From assembly GCF_000799465.1 (NCBI RefSeq), contig NZ_JUGU01000001.1, positions 3,430,501 through 3,494,500 on the forward strand: a stretch of DNA of 64,000 nt, given 5' to 3'. The DNA comes from Psychroserpens sp. Hel_I_66. Lineage in GTDB: Bacteria > Bacteroidota > Bacteroidia > Flavobacteriales > Flavobacteriaceae. The notes under the pieces are model-generated. The model was not told the DNA's origin and searched no databases. It was given only the letters and a program-made list of their open reading frames with translations. Made by a program: the position numbers and the translations under genes. Positions 33,623 to 42,383 of this stretch are shown in pieces; the stretch's first letter is position 1; every line of letters begins with the position of its first letter.

Positions 33623-36025
33623 TTATGTTTTAGATGTGAATTGAATTATTGCTTTTTGCATATCGTTATATTCGTTGTAGAGCTTCATTATTTCTTCATT
33701 TTCCTGTCCATCGGTCAGGTAAGCTGCGTACACTTCCTTCGGAACTTCAAGCCGGAAAATGTTACTTTCCCTACCAATTTTGATGAACATTTCGGTGTAT
33801 TTGCGTGGACCAGAAAGGTTGTTTTTAATCGATTTTAATTGGTTTAAATCGTGGCTGGATAGATTGAGCCTTTTAACCAATTCGTCGTAACCTTTTTCGT
33901 TATTTAAGCTATAAATGACTTGCGTATTTTCGAGAATACTTGCTGAAGTTGAATTGTTGGGCAGCTGGTTGATGGATTGTAGAATGATACCGATTGCACC
34001 ATTCTGTTTACGGATAGCTTGATAGTAGAATTCTACACTTTCCAGTACATTTTCAAACTTCAGCTGTTTGGCAAACTCATCAAATAGGATAATTCCTTTT
34101 TCAGCCCTATTTTTCCAAATGGTTCTTTGGATGGCTGACTTTATCAGCTTCAACATTACAGACAAGATTTCCTTATTATCCTTTACCTCGTCAAGCTCAA
34201 AAACTATTAATCGTTTGTCTTCGATTTTATAGGTTTGGTCTTCGCTTACTTCAAATAGAAAGCTATATAGACCATCGCCGACATATTCTGACATTACGTG
34301 CAAGAAGCTCGTGACATTGAAGTAGTCGGGATGGATTTTTAAAGTGCTCAGAAGGTCTTCCTGATTCCTTTCTATAAAGCTGTAAAAACCATCTAACGAG
34401 TGATTTTCAGAAGTACTATCATAATAATGGCGTAGTATCTTTTTAACGGAAACCGATTGTGCTTTCGTAACTTTTAAATCTGAAGCAAAGAGTTCAAATA
34501 GGAAAACGGATAAGTCTTCCAAGCGTTCTGGTGTGAGGTCATTTGTATCACTTATGTAAAATGGGTTGATGCCTAAGTTCTTTCCGCTTTCGTAGCGAAG
34601 CACCGTATATTTTTCAGGATAGAGCTTTGCGAATTTGGTGTACGAGCCACCTAAGTCGATAATGACCAAACGAACACCACTTTCAAAATACTGGCGCAAA
34701 ATGTTATTGGCCAAAAAGGATTTGCCCTCGCCAGTTGGCGCGAAAATGGCAAAGTTCCTTGCCTTGATGCGTTTCTTCTTTTCGTCCCAAACATCCTTCA
34801 GAACAGGAATGTTATGTTCACGGTCATTAAAGATGATTCCGATATTATCGCTTTTATAGTTGGTGTTATTGATGAACAAGCAGAGCGCGTGTTTTAAATC
34901 GGTTACATATAAATCGTTGTTTGAAAAGTTGGATGAAAAGCAGCAGTAACTATTTAGAATATAGTTTTTACGTTCTTCGCCTCGTGGATAATACGGGATG
35001 ATATCCAATTCTTTAAATTCAGTTTTGATTTTTGAAGTTATCTTGTCAAGCTCTTTGGCATCTTTAGACCAGTACACTATGTTCAAATGACCACGAATGA
35101 TTCTGGCATTATCATCGGCATTTATTTGGTCAAGGATGTGCTGAATTTTACCAAGTACCACTTTGTTTTGTGAACCGAAATTGGAACTCTTATTGAGTTC
35201 TTCAATCTTCTTGTCGAGCAGCTTACGCCACTTTTGTTTGTCATCCAAATACAAAATCTGATTAACGATATGGTTCTCGTTAAGCGTAAGCCCTAAGCCA
35301 TCAATAAACCCTTGATGAAATACAAAATCGTCAGAAGTGAATTTCTCATTGGTTTTGCTACTCTGTACACTTTCGCCAAAGCACAGTTCGCTATTGATGG
35401 CAAGGGCATCAAAATGGTTTTCGCCAATATTGACGCTTTTTTTGTCCAATAAAATATCGGTATCGTAGCCTTCATTAAAACCATTGAAATAGGCACTTGT
35501 TAATTGCTGAATGTCTTCCGCTTTAAGCGAAACAAAATCCATTTTTCGGCTATTGTTGATAAAGGAAACGGAATCGCTTACCGAGTTGGCGAAACTCTTG
35601 ATATTGTCATCCAGTTCCTGTACGATTCCCTTTGAAATTTTTCGGAACGGATTGACGTATTTCGGATTGTTGAGTGCCTTATTTTTGGTCAAGATGAAGA
35701 ACAAATAGCAGCTGTGCTCGATATGTCCACGACCTTTAAAATGTTCGTGGGTAGCCTTTTCCAGAAAGGTTGTATTCGGAAGTTGTTCTGATGAATAGGA
35801 TTTCTTCAGGTAGATATCCTGTTTATGAACCACAGTACCAACTGGCAATGACTTTAATGCCTGAAACCAAGCACCGTGCATATCTTCAAAATCCTTTTCA
35901 GATAACGAGTAGATTTCCGGCAGATTTCCTTTGTAGCACAGAATAACATTGCCATTATTGGCAAATACGATATTGTCTTGAATATCTACAATAGGTTGAT
36001 ATGCCGAAAGGTTAATCTTGTTCAT
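33623..36025 (-). CDS. traG: Conjugation ATPase TraG (VirB4-like)
   Basis: 800 residues, full length. The Walker A motif FAPTGEGKSFLANN lies around residues 430-440 and the Walker B strand RAEKGIILFDEFAKQL near 640-655, followed by AIGIILQSINQLPNN. This hexameric ATPase powers assembly of the mating channel. It overlaps traF by 14 bp. The name TraG follows Bacteroides conjugative transposon usage and is not the F-plasmid TraG. Confidence 0.93.
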   Translation of the reverse strand: MNKINLSAYQPIVDIQDNIVFANNGNVILCYKGNLPEIYSLSEKDFEDMHGAWFQALKSLPVGTVVHKQDIYLKKSYSSEQLPNTTFLEKATHEHFKGRGHIEHSCYLFFILTKNKALNNPKYVNPFRKISKGIVQELDDNIKSFANSVSDSVSFINNSRKMDFVSLKAEDIQQLTSAYFNGFNEGYDTDILLDKKSVNIGENHFDALAINSELCFGESVQSSKTNEKFTSDDFVFHQGFIDGLGLTLNENHIVNQILYLDDKQKWRKLLDKKIEELNKSSNFGSQNKVVLGKIQHILDQINADDNARIIRGHLNIVYWSKDAKELDKITSKIKTEFKELDIIPYYPRGEERKNYILNSYCCFSSNFSNNDLYVTDLKHALCLFINNTNYKSDNIGIIFNDREHNIPVLKDVWDEKKKRIKARNFAIFAPTGEGKSFLANNILRQYFESGVRLVIIDLGGSYTKFAKLYPEKYTVLRYESGKNLGINPFYISDTNDLTPERLEDLSVFLFELFASDLKVTKAQSVSVKKILRHYYDSTSENHSLDGFYSFIERNQEDLLSTLKIHPDYFNVTSFLHVMSEYVGDGLYSFLFEVSEDQTYKIEDKRLIVFELDEVKDNKEILSVMLKLIKSAIQRTIWKNRAEKGIILFDEFAKQLKFENVLESVEFYYQAIRKQNGAIGIILQSINQLPNNSTSASILENTQVIYSLNNEKGYDELVKRLNLSSHDLNQLKSIKNNLSGPRKYTEMFIKIGRESNIFRLEVPKEVYAAYLTDGQENEEIMKLYNEYNDMQKAIIQFTSKT

Positions 36026-36296
36026 AATCGAAGCCAGAGTTTCTTTTGTTACTAATGATTTTTGGGAAAGCGTTTGCCATTTGGAAAAGCTGTGGATTAT
36101 GTGCTATTCTCGTTAGCGCCACATAAAGGGAAGCGTTGAAAACAAACACACCTATTATTATTCCGAAGCTGAAAGAGAAGATGATGATGAGCAGCGAAGC
36201 CAAAATGGAAACCATCATCAAGGCAAATAGGGAAATGGGCAGCCCAAAAATGACCGCCCTTTTCCTGATGTTTTTATAGACCTCGAACCGTTTCAT
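36012..36296 (-). CDS. traF: Conjugative transfer protein TraF (DUF4133, VirB3-like)
   Basis: 94 residues with two adjacent membrane segments (about 16-38 and 40-60) starting FEVYKNIRKRAVIFGLPISLF, the recognised TraF pattern. It would anchor the VirB4-like ATPase to the inner membrane. Overlaps traG by 14 bp; 2 bp after traE. Confidence 0.87.
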   Translation of the reverse strand: MKRFEVYKNIRKRAVIFGLPISLFALMMVSILASLLIIIFSFSFGIIIGVFVFNASLYVALTRIAHNPQLFQMANAFPKIISNKRNSGFDYEQD

Positions 36297-36298
36297 CT

Positions 36299-36586
36299 TT
36301 ACACTACGATTCCTATTAAATAAGTGAAGATACCAACTACCGCACCTGCAATCAATACAAACACTAAAACTCGGGTAATCCCCTTTTTTAAATCTGCATT
36401 TTCCCCAAAAAAATGTCCTGCGTTGAACAGGAAACCTACAAGGAAGATTACACCGAGTAGTATTGGAAAAATAGTTCGGATAGTGTCGCCAACATCATTA
36501 ACTGAATCTTCAATGCCACCAATTTGAGCAAAAAGCGAAGTGGATAAGAGCGAAAGAATGGATGCTAAATAGTGTGATTTTTTCAT
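36299..36586 (-). CDS. traE: Conjugative transfer protein TraE (DUF4134, VirB2-like)
   Basis: 95 residues. A signal peptide (ending FAQ near 21) is followed by two hydrophobic helices, LGVIFLVGFLFNAGHFF and VLVFVLIAGAVVGIFTYLIGIVV, the layout of VirB2-type pilins. It is the first gene of the leftward tra operon. The 190-bp gap to the divergent amidase gene must hold its promoter; the region is very AT-rich. Confidence 0.87.
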   Translation of the reverse strand: MKKSHYLASILSLLSTSLFAQIGGIEDSVNDVGDTIRTIFPILLGVIFLVGFLFNAGHFFGENADLKKGITRVLVFVLIAGAVVGIFTYLIGIVV

Positions 36587-36775
36587 AACGGAAAAGTTTA
36601 AATTTTTAGTTCATTTTCGTTATTGGAAATTTACATATATTTGAATATAAATAACTGAAAATCAAATATTTGTGAATAAAATATTATTTGATATTGTTTG
36701 AATTCCGTTGCTATTATTTGGTATCAAATCCTATGGAATTTTGAAGGGAAGTTGTTGATAACCTGAAAATTGAAA

Positions 36776-37399
36776 ATGAAAAAAGTGCTCAAAAACGTCA
36801 GTTTTGTGATTTTGCTCTTAAAAGTGTGTGTCATTTTTGGACAAGAATTGAATGCTCAAAAACGAATTGTAATTGACGTTGGACACGGCGGAAAAGATTC
36901 TGGTGCAGTAGGTATAAATGGCATCCAAGAAAAGGATGTGGTTATGTCCATTGCAAATGAGATTTCGAGGTTAAATAACAATTTGGAAAAACCACTCGAT
37001 ATTTATTTAACGAGGTATAGTGATACGCTCATTTCTTTATCTGACAGAACCAAGCTGGCGAGAGCTCTTAAAGCAGATTTATTTGTCTCTCTACATTGCA
37101 ATCATTCTGATAATCCGGATGCGAGAGGGATTGAAGTTTATGCTTTGAGAAAACAAGAAAGGTTCTCTAAGGCATCGGTTTTTATAGGCTATCAAATTGA
37201 AAGCGCACTTTGTAAAGCAATTGGTTGTGAAAGTCGAGGTATAAAGTTTGCCAACTTTCAAGTGCTGAGGGAAACAGCAGATTATTGTCCTGCGATACTA
37301 ATAGAATTGGGCTTTTTAAGCAATGTAGATGAAGCTCAGTATTTAATTAGAAAAGAAAATGTGCTCACCATTGCGCTATCAATTTTAAAGAAATTATAA
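36776..37399 (+). CDS. N-acetylmuramoyl-L-alanine amidase (Amidase_3)
   Basis: 207 residues from the ATG at 36776; a TTG 6 bp upstream is also possible. A signal peptide (to about residue 26) precedes RIVIDVGHGGKDSGAVGINGIQEKDV, giving the zinc ligands His (VGHGG) and Glu (QEKD). SLHCNHSDN supplies the next His, and ILIELGFLSN the catalytic Glu. It cleaves peptidoglycan cross-link stems. Placed divergently from the tra operon, it probably opens the cell wall locally for the mating channel. Confidence 0.88.
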   Translation: MKKVLKNVSFVILLLKVCVIFGQELNAQKRIVIDVGHGGKDSGAVGINGIQEKDVVMSIANEISRLNNNLEKPLDIYLTRYSDTLISLSDRTKLARALKADLFVSLHCNHSDNPDARGIEVYALRKQERFSKASVFIGYQIESALCKAIGCESRGIKFANFQVLRETADYCPAILIELGFLSNVDEAQYLIRKENVLTIALSILKKL

Positions 37400-37415
37400 A
37401 TTAAAAAATGAGGTT

Positions 37416-37502
37416 ATGAAAGAACTGTTTATCGAAATTATTAGAAGCATAAAGCAACTTATTTTTGCTTATTTCAGAGAGATGAAGAATTTAATGCGAT
37501 AA
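37416..37502 (+). CDS. Possible 28-aa peptide
   Basis: MKELFIEIIRSIKQLIFAYF then REMKNLMR and a stop, 16 bp after the amidase gene. It is amphipathic or membrane-associating. A peptide this short could be chance; the only support is its compact placement before the ars operon. Confidence 0.25.
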   Translation: MKELFIEIIRSIKQLIFAYFREMKNLMR

Positions 37503-37526
37503 AATAATTTTGACGATTTAAATATT

Positions 37527-37546
37527 AATCGTAATATTGCAATGAA
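37527..37546 (+). promoter_or_regulatory. Probable ArsR operator, upstream copy
   Basis: AATCGTAATATTGCAATGAA ends 16 bp before the arsR start at 37563. It matches the site at 37913-37932 in 16 of 20 positions and has the ATCG-N7-GCRAT layout. It lies between the flanking dyad halves ATATTAAT and ATTAATAT. Confidence 0.5.
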
Positions 37547-37562
37547 TTAATATAGTGACGAA

Positions 37563-37895
37563 ATGGGATTGGCCAAAACCGAAATATTTACAGATGAGCA
37601 AAACCAAATATCGGTTTTTGCGAAAGCATTTGGACATCCCGCAAGAGTTGCCATATTGCAACATCTTTTTAAAATTGACACTTGTTTCTGTGGCGATTTG
37701 GTAAAGGAAATAGGCTTGGCTCAACCCACAATTTCCCAACATTTAAAGGAATTAAAGTATTTAGGACTTATTAAAGGAACAGTTGAGGGTACGAGTGTTT
37801 GCTATTGTATAGACATTGAAAACTGGAAAGGGATGAAGGATATTATGACAGCGTTTTTGGGACAGGATTTGTTACCAAAAGATGAATGTTGCTAA
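37563..37895 (+). CDS. arsR: ArsR family metal(loid)-responsive repressor
   Basis: 110 residues. The winged helix-turn-helix is clear: FAKAFGHPARVAILQHLF, then CGDLVKEIGLAQPTISQHLKELKYLGLIKG with the usual recognition helix. TCFCGDL (Cys at about 40 and 42) would bind As(III), and a CC pair closes the protein (DECC). It should release DNA on binding arsenite and control the following Acr3 operon; two matching operators lie at 37527 and 37913. Confidence 0.9.
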   Translation: MGLAKTEIFTDEQNQISVFAKAFGHPARVAILQHLFKIDTCFCGDLVKEIGLAQPTISQHLKELKYLGLIKGTVEGTSVCYCIDIENWKGMKDIMTAFLGQDLLPKDECC

Positions 37896-37912
37896 AAAAA
37901 TTTAAACTATTT

Positions 37913-37932
37913 AATCGTTTTATTGCGATAAA
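37913..37932 (+). promoter_or_regulatory. Probable ArsR operator, second copy
   Basis: AATCGTTTTATTGCGATAAA lies in the 48-bp gap between arsR and the next gene, with an ATCG...CGAT dyad. It repeats the site upstream of arsR (16 of 20 identical), suggesting separate control of the downstream genes. Confidence 0.5.
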
Positions 37933-37943
37933 CTTATATAATT

Positions 37944-38411
37944 ATGAAACTATCAGAAGTTAAAAGACAACTTACCCAATTGGACAGAATTGCTTTCCAA
38001 CTACCAAACGGCGATTTAGTACCCAGCCATTTTCACGTTACCGAAGTAGGGAAGATTACAAAACACTTTATCGACTGCGGTGGAACAGTACGCAACGAAG
38101 AAGTTGCCAATTTTCAGCTTTGGAATGCAAACGACTATGACCACAGGTTACATCCAGAAAAACTATTGAACATCATTGAGCTTTCAGAGAAAATATTGGG
38201 TATAGAAGATTTAGAAATTGAAGTGGAATACCAAGCCGAGACCATCGGTAAATTCGGACTTGATTTTGACGGAAGCAATTTTCTGTTGACGACCAAACAA
38301 ACGGACTGTTTGGCCAAAGACCAATGTGGTATTCCAACGGAAAAACCAAAAATGAAATTATCTGAAATTCAAACTTCAACTTCTTGCGCACCAGGAAGTG
38401 GTTGTTGCTAA
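37944..38411 (+). CDS. DUF6428-like protein of ars operons
   Basis: 155 residues, soluble. The start KLSEVKRQLTQLDRIAFQLPNGDLVPSHFHVTEVGKITKHFIDCGG is that of the small proteins commonly found after arsR in Flavobacteriia (DUF6428, name from memory). The C-terminus TSCAPGSGCC carries clustered Cys suited to binding arsenite. The biochemical role is unknown; metalloid binding or chaperoning is an inference. Confidence 0.75.
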   Translation: MKLSEVKRQLTQLDRIAFQLPNGDLVPSHFHVTEVGKITKHFIDCGGTVRNEEVANFQLWNANDYDHRLHPEKLLNIIELSEKILGIEDLEIEVEYQAETIGKFGLDFDGSNFLLTTKQTDCLAKDQCGIPTEKPKMKLSEIQTSTSCAPGSGCC

Positions 38412-38432
38412 ACTTTTAAAAAACACTTCACA

Positions 38433-39206
38433 ATGAAAATAATACTATTCAGCGATATTCATTCAAACTTACCTGCATTACAAGCATTTTTTAAAGATTT
38501 GGAAAACAGGGAATACGATGCCATCTACTGCCTTGGCGATTTGGTGGGTTATAATGTTTGGCCCAATGAGGTCATCGAGGAAATTAGAAAGCGAAAAATA
38601 CCGACCATCGCCGGCAATTATGACTTTGGTATTGGCAGGAAAAGCGATGATTGCGGTTGCGCCTATAAAACTGATGAAGAAAAAGCAAATGGGAAGGTTT
38701 CAATTTCTTTGACCAACGAATTGGTTAATGATAAAAACAGAGCGTATCTGAGAACACTTCCAGCCCATATTAAATTGGAATTTCAATTGAACGAAGACCA
38801 GTTGAATGTGCTACTGGTACACGGTAGTCCACGAAAAATAAATGAATATCTTTTCGAGGATAGGGCAGAGAAAAGTATGACTCGCATAATGGAACAAGCC
38901 GATGCTGATGTGATGTGCTTTGGTCATACCCATAAACCTTATCACAGAACTTTCGATTCGGCAGATGAAAGTACGTCACATTTTCGGCACGCTATCAATA
39001 TCGGGTCAATTGGCAAACCCAAAGACAGCGATAATCGAGGTAGTTACGTCATTTTAGATATCAACGAGAATGCTTCAGTTAAAGATAAGGACAGTATTTC
39101 TGTAGAATTCGTAAAGTTTGAGTACGATATCGAGAAAGCGGCAAAGGCGGTCGAAGACAGTATTTTACCCAACAGCTATGCTGATAATTTGAGAAACGGA
39201 TATTAA
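38433..39206 (+). CDS. Metallophosphoesterase in ars operon
   Basis: 257 residues. All calcineurin-type motifs are present: IILFSDIHSNLPAL (3-16), YCLGDLVGY (about 31-39), AGNYDFG (about 60-66, the GNxD/E motif), LLVHGSP (about 127-133) and CFGHTHKPYHR (about 160-170), the YfcE/MJ0936-like layout. It would hydrolyse a phosphodiester or phosphomonoester. The place inside an ars operon (22 bp after DUF6428, 12 bp before the GcvH-like gene) is unusual; the substrate may be an arsenic-related phospho-compound, but this is a guess. Confidence 0.85.
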   Translation: MKIILFSDIHSNLPALQAFFKDLENREYDAIYCLGDLVGYNVWPNEVIEEIRKRKIPTIAGNYDFGIGRKSDDCGCAYKTDEEKANGKVSISLTNELVNDKNRAYLRTLPAHIKLEFQLNEDQLNVLLVHGSPRKINEYLFEDRAEKSMTRIMEQADADVMCFGHTHKPYHRTFDSADESTSHFRHAINIGSIGKPKDSDNRGSYVILDINENASVKDKDSISVEFVKFEYDIEKAAKAVEDSILPNSYADNLRNGY

Positions 39207-39218
39207 AACTTTGCAAAA

Positions 39219-39599
39219 ATGGAAGCATCTGATAATCTATATTTTTCGAAAGAACACACTTGGATAAAAATTGAAAACGATACTGGAACAGTTGGCATTA
39301 CCACTTTTGCACAAAGTGAACTTGGCGAGATAGTCTATGTTGACTTGCCAAACCTGGGCGATGAGTTTGAACAAGACGAAGTTTTTGGTTCTGTCGAAGC
39401 ACTAAAAACTGTAAGTGATTTATTTATGCCACTTTCTGGCGAAATTACCTCAGTCAACGAGAATCTACTTGAAAACCCAACACTTGTTAATGAAAAACCT
39501 TTTAGCGAAGGTTGGATGGTCAAAATGCAAGTTAGTGACCTGAACGAGCTTTCAAATCTTTTGAGCTACGAGGCTTATCAAAAATCAATCAATAAATAA
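39219..39599 (+). CDS. Glycine cleavage H-like lipoyl carrier protein in ars operon
   Basis: 126 residues, full length for Gcv[15 protein letters not shown] at the start, [19 protein letters not shown], then [21 protein letters not shown] with the lipoylation Lys at about residue 63, and [14 protein letters not shown] near the end are all conserved. So it is probably lipoylated. No gcvP or gcvT is adjacent. Reduced lipoyl dithiols bind As(III) tightly, so in this operon it may act as an arsenite-binding carrier. It ends 1 bp before acr3. Confidence 0.88.
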   Translation: MEASDNLYFSKEHTWIKIENDTGTVGITTFAQSELGEIVYVDLPNLGDEFEQDEVFGSVEALKTVSDLFMPLSGEITSVNENLLENPTLVNEKPFSEGWMVKMQVSDLNELSNLLSYEAYQKSINK

Positions 39600-39600
39600 T

Positions 39601-40653
39601 ATGGCTAAGAAAAAATTAGGCTTTCTCGATAGAAACCTTACACTTTGGATTTTTGTTGCAATGGCATTAGGCGTTGGAATTGGGTATTTCATTCCAACAT
39701 TTCCCAACATCATAAATTCATTCAGTAGCGGAACAACGAATATTCCTATTGCGATAGGCTTAATATTGATGATGTACCCACCTTTGGCAAAGGTCAATTA
39801 TGCGCTCTTACCTAAAGTTTTCAAAAACACAAAAATCCTTTCCATATCCCTTATTTTGAATTGGGTAATTGGGCCTATTTTGATGTTCGTTTTGGCAATC
39901 ACGTTTCTACGCGATTATCCCGAATATATGGTTGGACTTATTCTAATAGGCTTGGCACGTTGTATCGCGATGGTCTTGGTGTGGAACGACCTCGCTGAAG
40001 GAAGTAGCGAGTATGGTGCTGGTCTGGTCGCTTTGAACAGTATTTTTCAAGTCTTTGCATATAGTTTTTATGCGTGGATTTTCATAACTGTACTTCCGCC
40101 TTATTTTGGATTTGAAGGCGCTATTGTGGATATCTCAATTGGCACTATCGCTGAAAGTGTAGCCATCTATTTAGGTATTCCTTTTGTGATGGGAATATTG
40201 AGCAGACTAATTTTAGTGAAATTAAAGGGCGAAGATTGGTACACAAATAAATTCATTCCTACCATTTCACCAATGACTTTAATTGCATTGCTCTTTACCA
40301 TTGTAGTTATGTTCTCACTCAAAGGCGAACTGATTGTGGAAATTCCAATGGACGTAGTGATTATTGCAGTTCCCTTGCTCATTTATTTTACGCTAATGTT
40401 TATCATCGGCTTTTTCTTTACCAAAGCAACAGGTGCAGAATACGACAAGACAGCAGCAGTTGCATTTACTGCCGCAGGAAATAATTTTGAGTTAGCGATT
40501 GCCGTTGCCATTGCAGTTTTTGGGTTGAACTCAGGACAAGCTTTTGCAGGTGTTATAGGTCCATTGGTTGAAGTTCCTGCATTGATTTTATTGGTTCGTG
40601 TTTCCTTTTGGCTGCGGAAAAAATATTATGGTAAAACCCGAACTCTAAATTGA
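39601..40653 (+). CDS. acr3: Arsenite efflux transporter Acr3
   Basis: 350 residues with ten predicted membrane segments. [20 protein letters not shown] and [17 protein letters not shown] hold the conserved Cys of the Acr3 family in the fourth segment. [20 protein letters not shown] is the conserved ninth-segment motif with Glu. It exports As(OH)3. An arsenate reductase is not found in the window, so only arsenite resistance is certain. Confidence 0.92.
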   Translation: MAKKKLGFLDRNLTLWIFVAMALGVGIGYFIPTFPNIINSFSSGTTNIPIAIGLILMMYPPLAKVNYALLPKVFKNTKILSISLILNWVIGPILMFVLAITFLRDYPEYMVGLILIGLARCIAMVLVWNDLAEGSSEYGAGLVALNSIFQVFAYSFYAWIFITVLPPYFGFEGAIVDISIGTIAESVAIYLGIPFVMGILSRLILVKLKGEDWYTNKFIPTISPMTLIALLFTIVVMFSLKGELIVEIPMDVVIIAVPLLIYFTLMFIIGFFFTKATGAEYDKTAAVAFTAAGNNFELAIAVAIAVFGLNSGQAFAGVIGPLVEVPALILLVRVSFWLRKKYYGKTRTLN

Positions 40654-40792
40654 TAGAAGCTGAAACATTTAAATATTACCAACCTGTAGTAATTTATCTT
40701 TCTTTATTATTTTTATATCCTAATATCTAATAAATTTTTTATGAACGTTCTCTTAGATTTTTGTTTAAAGCAGTTATTGGCAATTATATTTT

Positions 40793-40800
40793 TAACTTTG
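40793..40800 (+). promoter_or_regulatory. TAnnTTTG promoter box for the cysteine desulfurase gene
   Basis: TAACTTTG matches the -7 element and ends 10 bp before the first possible start codon (TTG at 40811). The 157-bp gap from acr3 is AT-rich. It suggests the desulfurase gene has its own promoter and is not part of the ars transcript. Confidence 0.45.
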
Positions 40801-40810
40801 CAGTTGTTAT

Positions 40811-41950
40811 TTGAAGAGAGTGAACAAAGAACCAATTTATTTTGATTTTGCATCAACTACACCCGTAAAACAAGAAGTTTACGAGGCAATGTCCCCATAC
40901 TTCCTTAATCATTATGGAAATGCATCTAGCAGTACACATAAGCAAGGTGTAATAGCTTCTAAGGCGGTTAAAAATGCCAAAAATCAAATTTCCAAGCTTG
41001 TAAACTGTAAAGAGAGTGAGGTGTTTTTTACAAGTGGTTCAACTGAATCCATCAAATTGGCCATTAGTCAAGTTTTCTATAACAATTTAGATAAAGGAAA
41101 CCATATAATCACATCCAACGCAGAACATAAGGCAGTTTTGGATACCTGTAAAGATTTGGAAAAAGTCGGTGCTCAGGTAACTTATCTTGAGGTTGATGAA
41201 AATGGAAAAATAGATATAAGCTTACTGGAACATAGTATTAAGGAAGATACAATACTTGTGGCCTTGATGCACGTTAACAATGAAACCGGTGTGATTGCCG
41301 ATGTCAAGAACATTGGCGCCATCTGTAAGAAGAAGAATGTTCTGTTTTTTACGGATGCAACTCAATCTTACGGAAAACTTCCGTTGAATTTCCAAGAGGA
41401 AAACATAGACTTATTATGTTTCAATGCCCATAAAATTTATGGACCTAAAGGCATTGGTGGCTTATTGGTAAAAACAACCGCTACAACAAAATCGGGTACA
41501 TTGGTTAAACAACGTATTGAATCTATTAATTTAGGAACTCTAAATGTACCAGGAATTGTTGGTTTAGGAAAAGCAAGTGAACTTGCGATGACAAAATTAG
41601 AAAGCAATTATAATAGGATTCACCATTTGAATAGTTATTTGCAAGTAGAACTGTATCAATCTAAACGAGCAGCTGTTAACGGATTATCAGCTAGTAGAAG
41701 TCCTTACATTCTCAATATACAACTTATAAATCAGGACGCTGAGTCATTTATCTTAAAGAACAAAAATTCAGTTTCGGTGTCGATGGGTTCTGCCTGCAAC
41801 TCTAGATTAATAGAACAATCTCACGTTCTTAAAAGTATGGGATTGAGTAAGGAAAAAGCAGATAGTAGCATCAGGATAAGTTTTGGAAGTCCCACAACTC
41901 AATCACAATTAGATGTTTTGCTCAATGCTATTAAAAGCGGGAATAATTAG
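40811..41950 (+). CDS. Cysteine desulfurase, SspA/DndA/IscS-like
   Basis: 379 residues from a TTG at 40811; a GTG at 40820 is an alternative start. PLP-dependent class V features: SGSTESIKLAI (about 75-85), NNETGVIADV, TDATQSYGK, and FNAHKIYGPKG with the PLP lysine at about 208. SMGSACNSRLIEQSHV holds the persulfide-forming Cys at about 329. It takes sulfur from cysteine and would pass it to the SspD-like enzyme encoded on the opposite strand. Its 3' end overlaps the GIY-YIG gene tail to tail by 20 bp. An IscS role in Fe-S assembly is less likely in this context. Confidence 0.85.
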   Translation: MKRVNKEPIYFDFASTTPVKQEVYEAMSPYFLNHYGNASSSTHKQGVIASKAVKNAKNQISKLVNCKESEVFFTSGSTESIKLAISQVFYNNLDKGNHIITSNAEHKAVLDTCKDLEKVGAQVTYLEVDENGKIDISLLEHSIKEDTILVALMHVNNETGVIADVKNIGAICKKKNVLFFTDATQSYGKLPLNFQEENIDLLCFNAHKIYGPKGIGGLLVKTTATTKSGTLVKQRIESINLGTLNVPGIVGLGKASELAMTKLESNYNRIHHLNSYLQVELYQSKRAAVNGLSASRSPYILNIQLINQDAESFILKNKNSVSVSMGSACNSRLIEQSHVLKSMGLSKEKADSSIRISFGSPTTQSQLDVLLNAIKSGNN

Positions 41951-42383
41951 TTTCAAAAGATTCTACTATTGAAGCAGCTAATTTCTTGATTCTCGAATTC
42001 CCAGTTCTAGGACTCAACCTTACCCAAGAAATAACATCAAAAGTAGGGTTGAGTTTTCCTCGCAATAATATAAGTTCTTTCTGTACAAGGTATTCTACAG
42101 CCTCTCTATAGGATTTTTCTACAGAGGTAAATTCTCTTGATTTTGGTAGTGGAAAAGATAAAAGAAGGATGTCATCAACATCATTGACTTCGTAGCCCTT
42201 AGCTTCATTAAATCGCTTTCTGAGAGTCCCTGTTCTGTTAAAATGAGCACCTGCTCTTCCAATTGTTCCTGTATAACTATTGGTCATTCCCACGTACACT
42301 ATTTTGTGTTTTTTCGAAAGCCAAATATAGATATAGGCTTGGTCGGCACCATTGAATGCGCCGAGGATACTAGTTTCAAGCAT
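41931..42383 (-). CDS. GIY-YIG family nuclease, putative defence effector
   Basis: 150 residues from the ATG at 42383, which overlaps the upstream stop as ATGCTTGA (8 bp). An in-frame ATG at 42416 would add 11 residues and overlap by 41 bp. The core is AYIYIWLSKKHKIVYVGMT, a variant of GIY...YIG, followed by GRAGAHF with the family Arg, and EYLVQKELILLRGKLNP with the catalytic Glu region and the Asn. Single-domain GIY-YIG enzymes nick or cut DNA with one metal ion. Coupled translation with the GHKL ATPase suggests a joint complex in the restriction arm of the locus. Confidence 0.75.
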   Translation of the reverse strand: MLETSILGAFNGADQAYIYIWLSKKHKIVYVGMTNSYTGTIGRAGAHFNRTGTLRKRFNEAKGYEVNDVDDILLLSFPLPKSREFTSVEKSYREAVEYLVQKELILLRGKLNPTFDVISWVRLSPRTGNSRIKKLAASIVESFETNYSRF

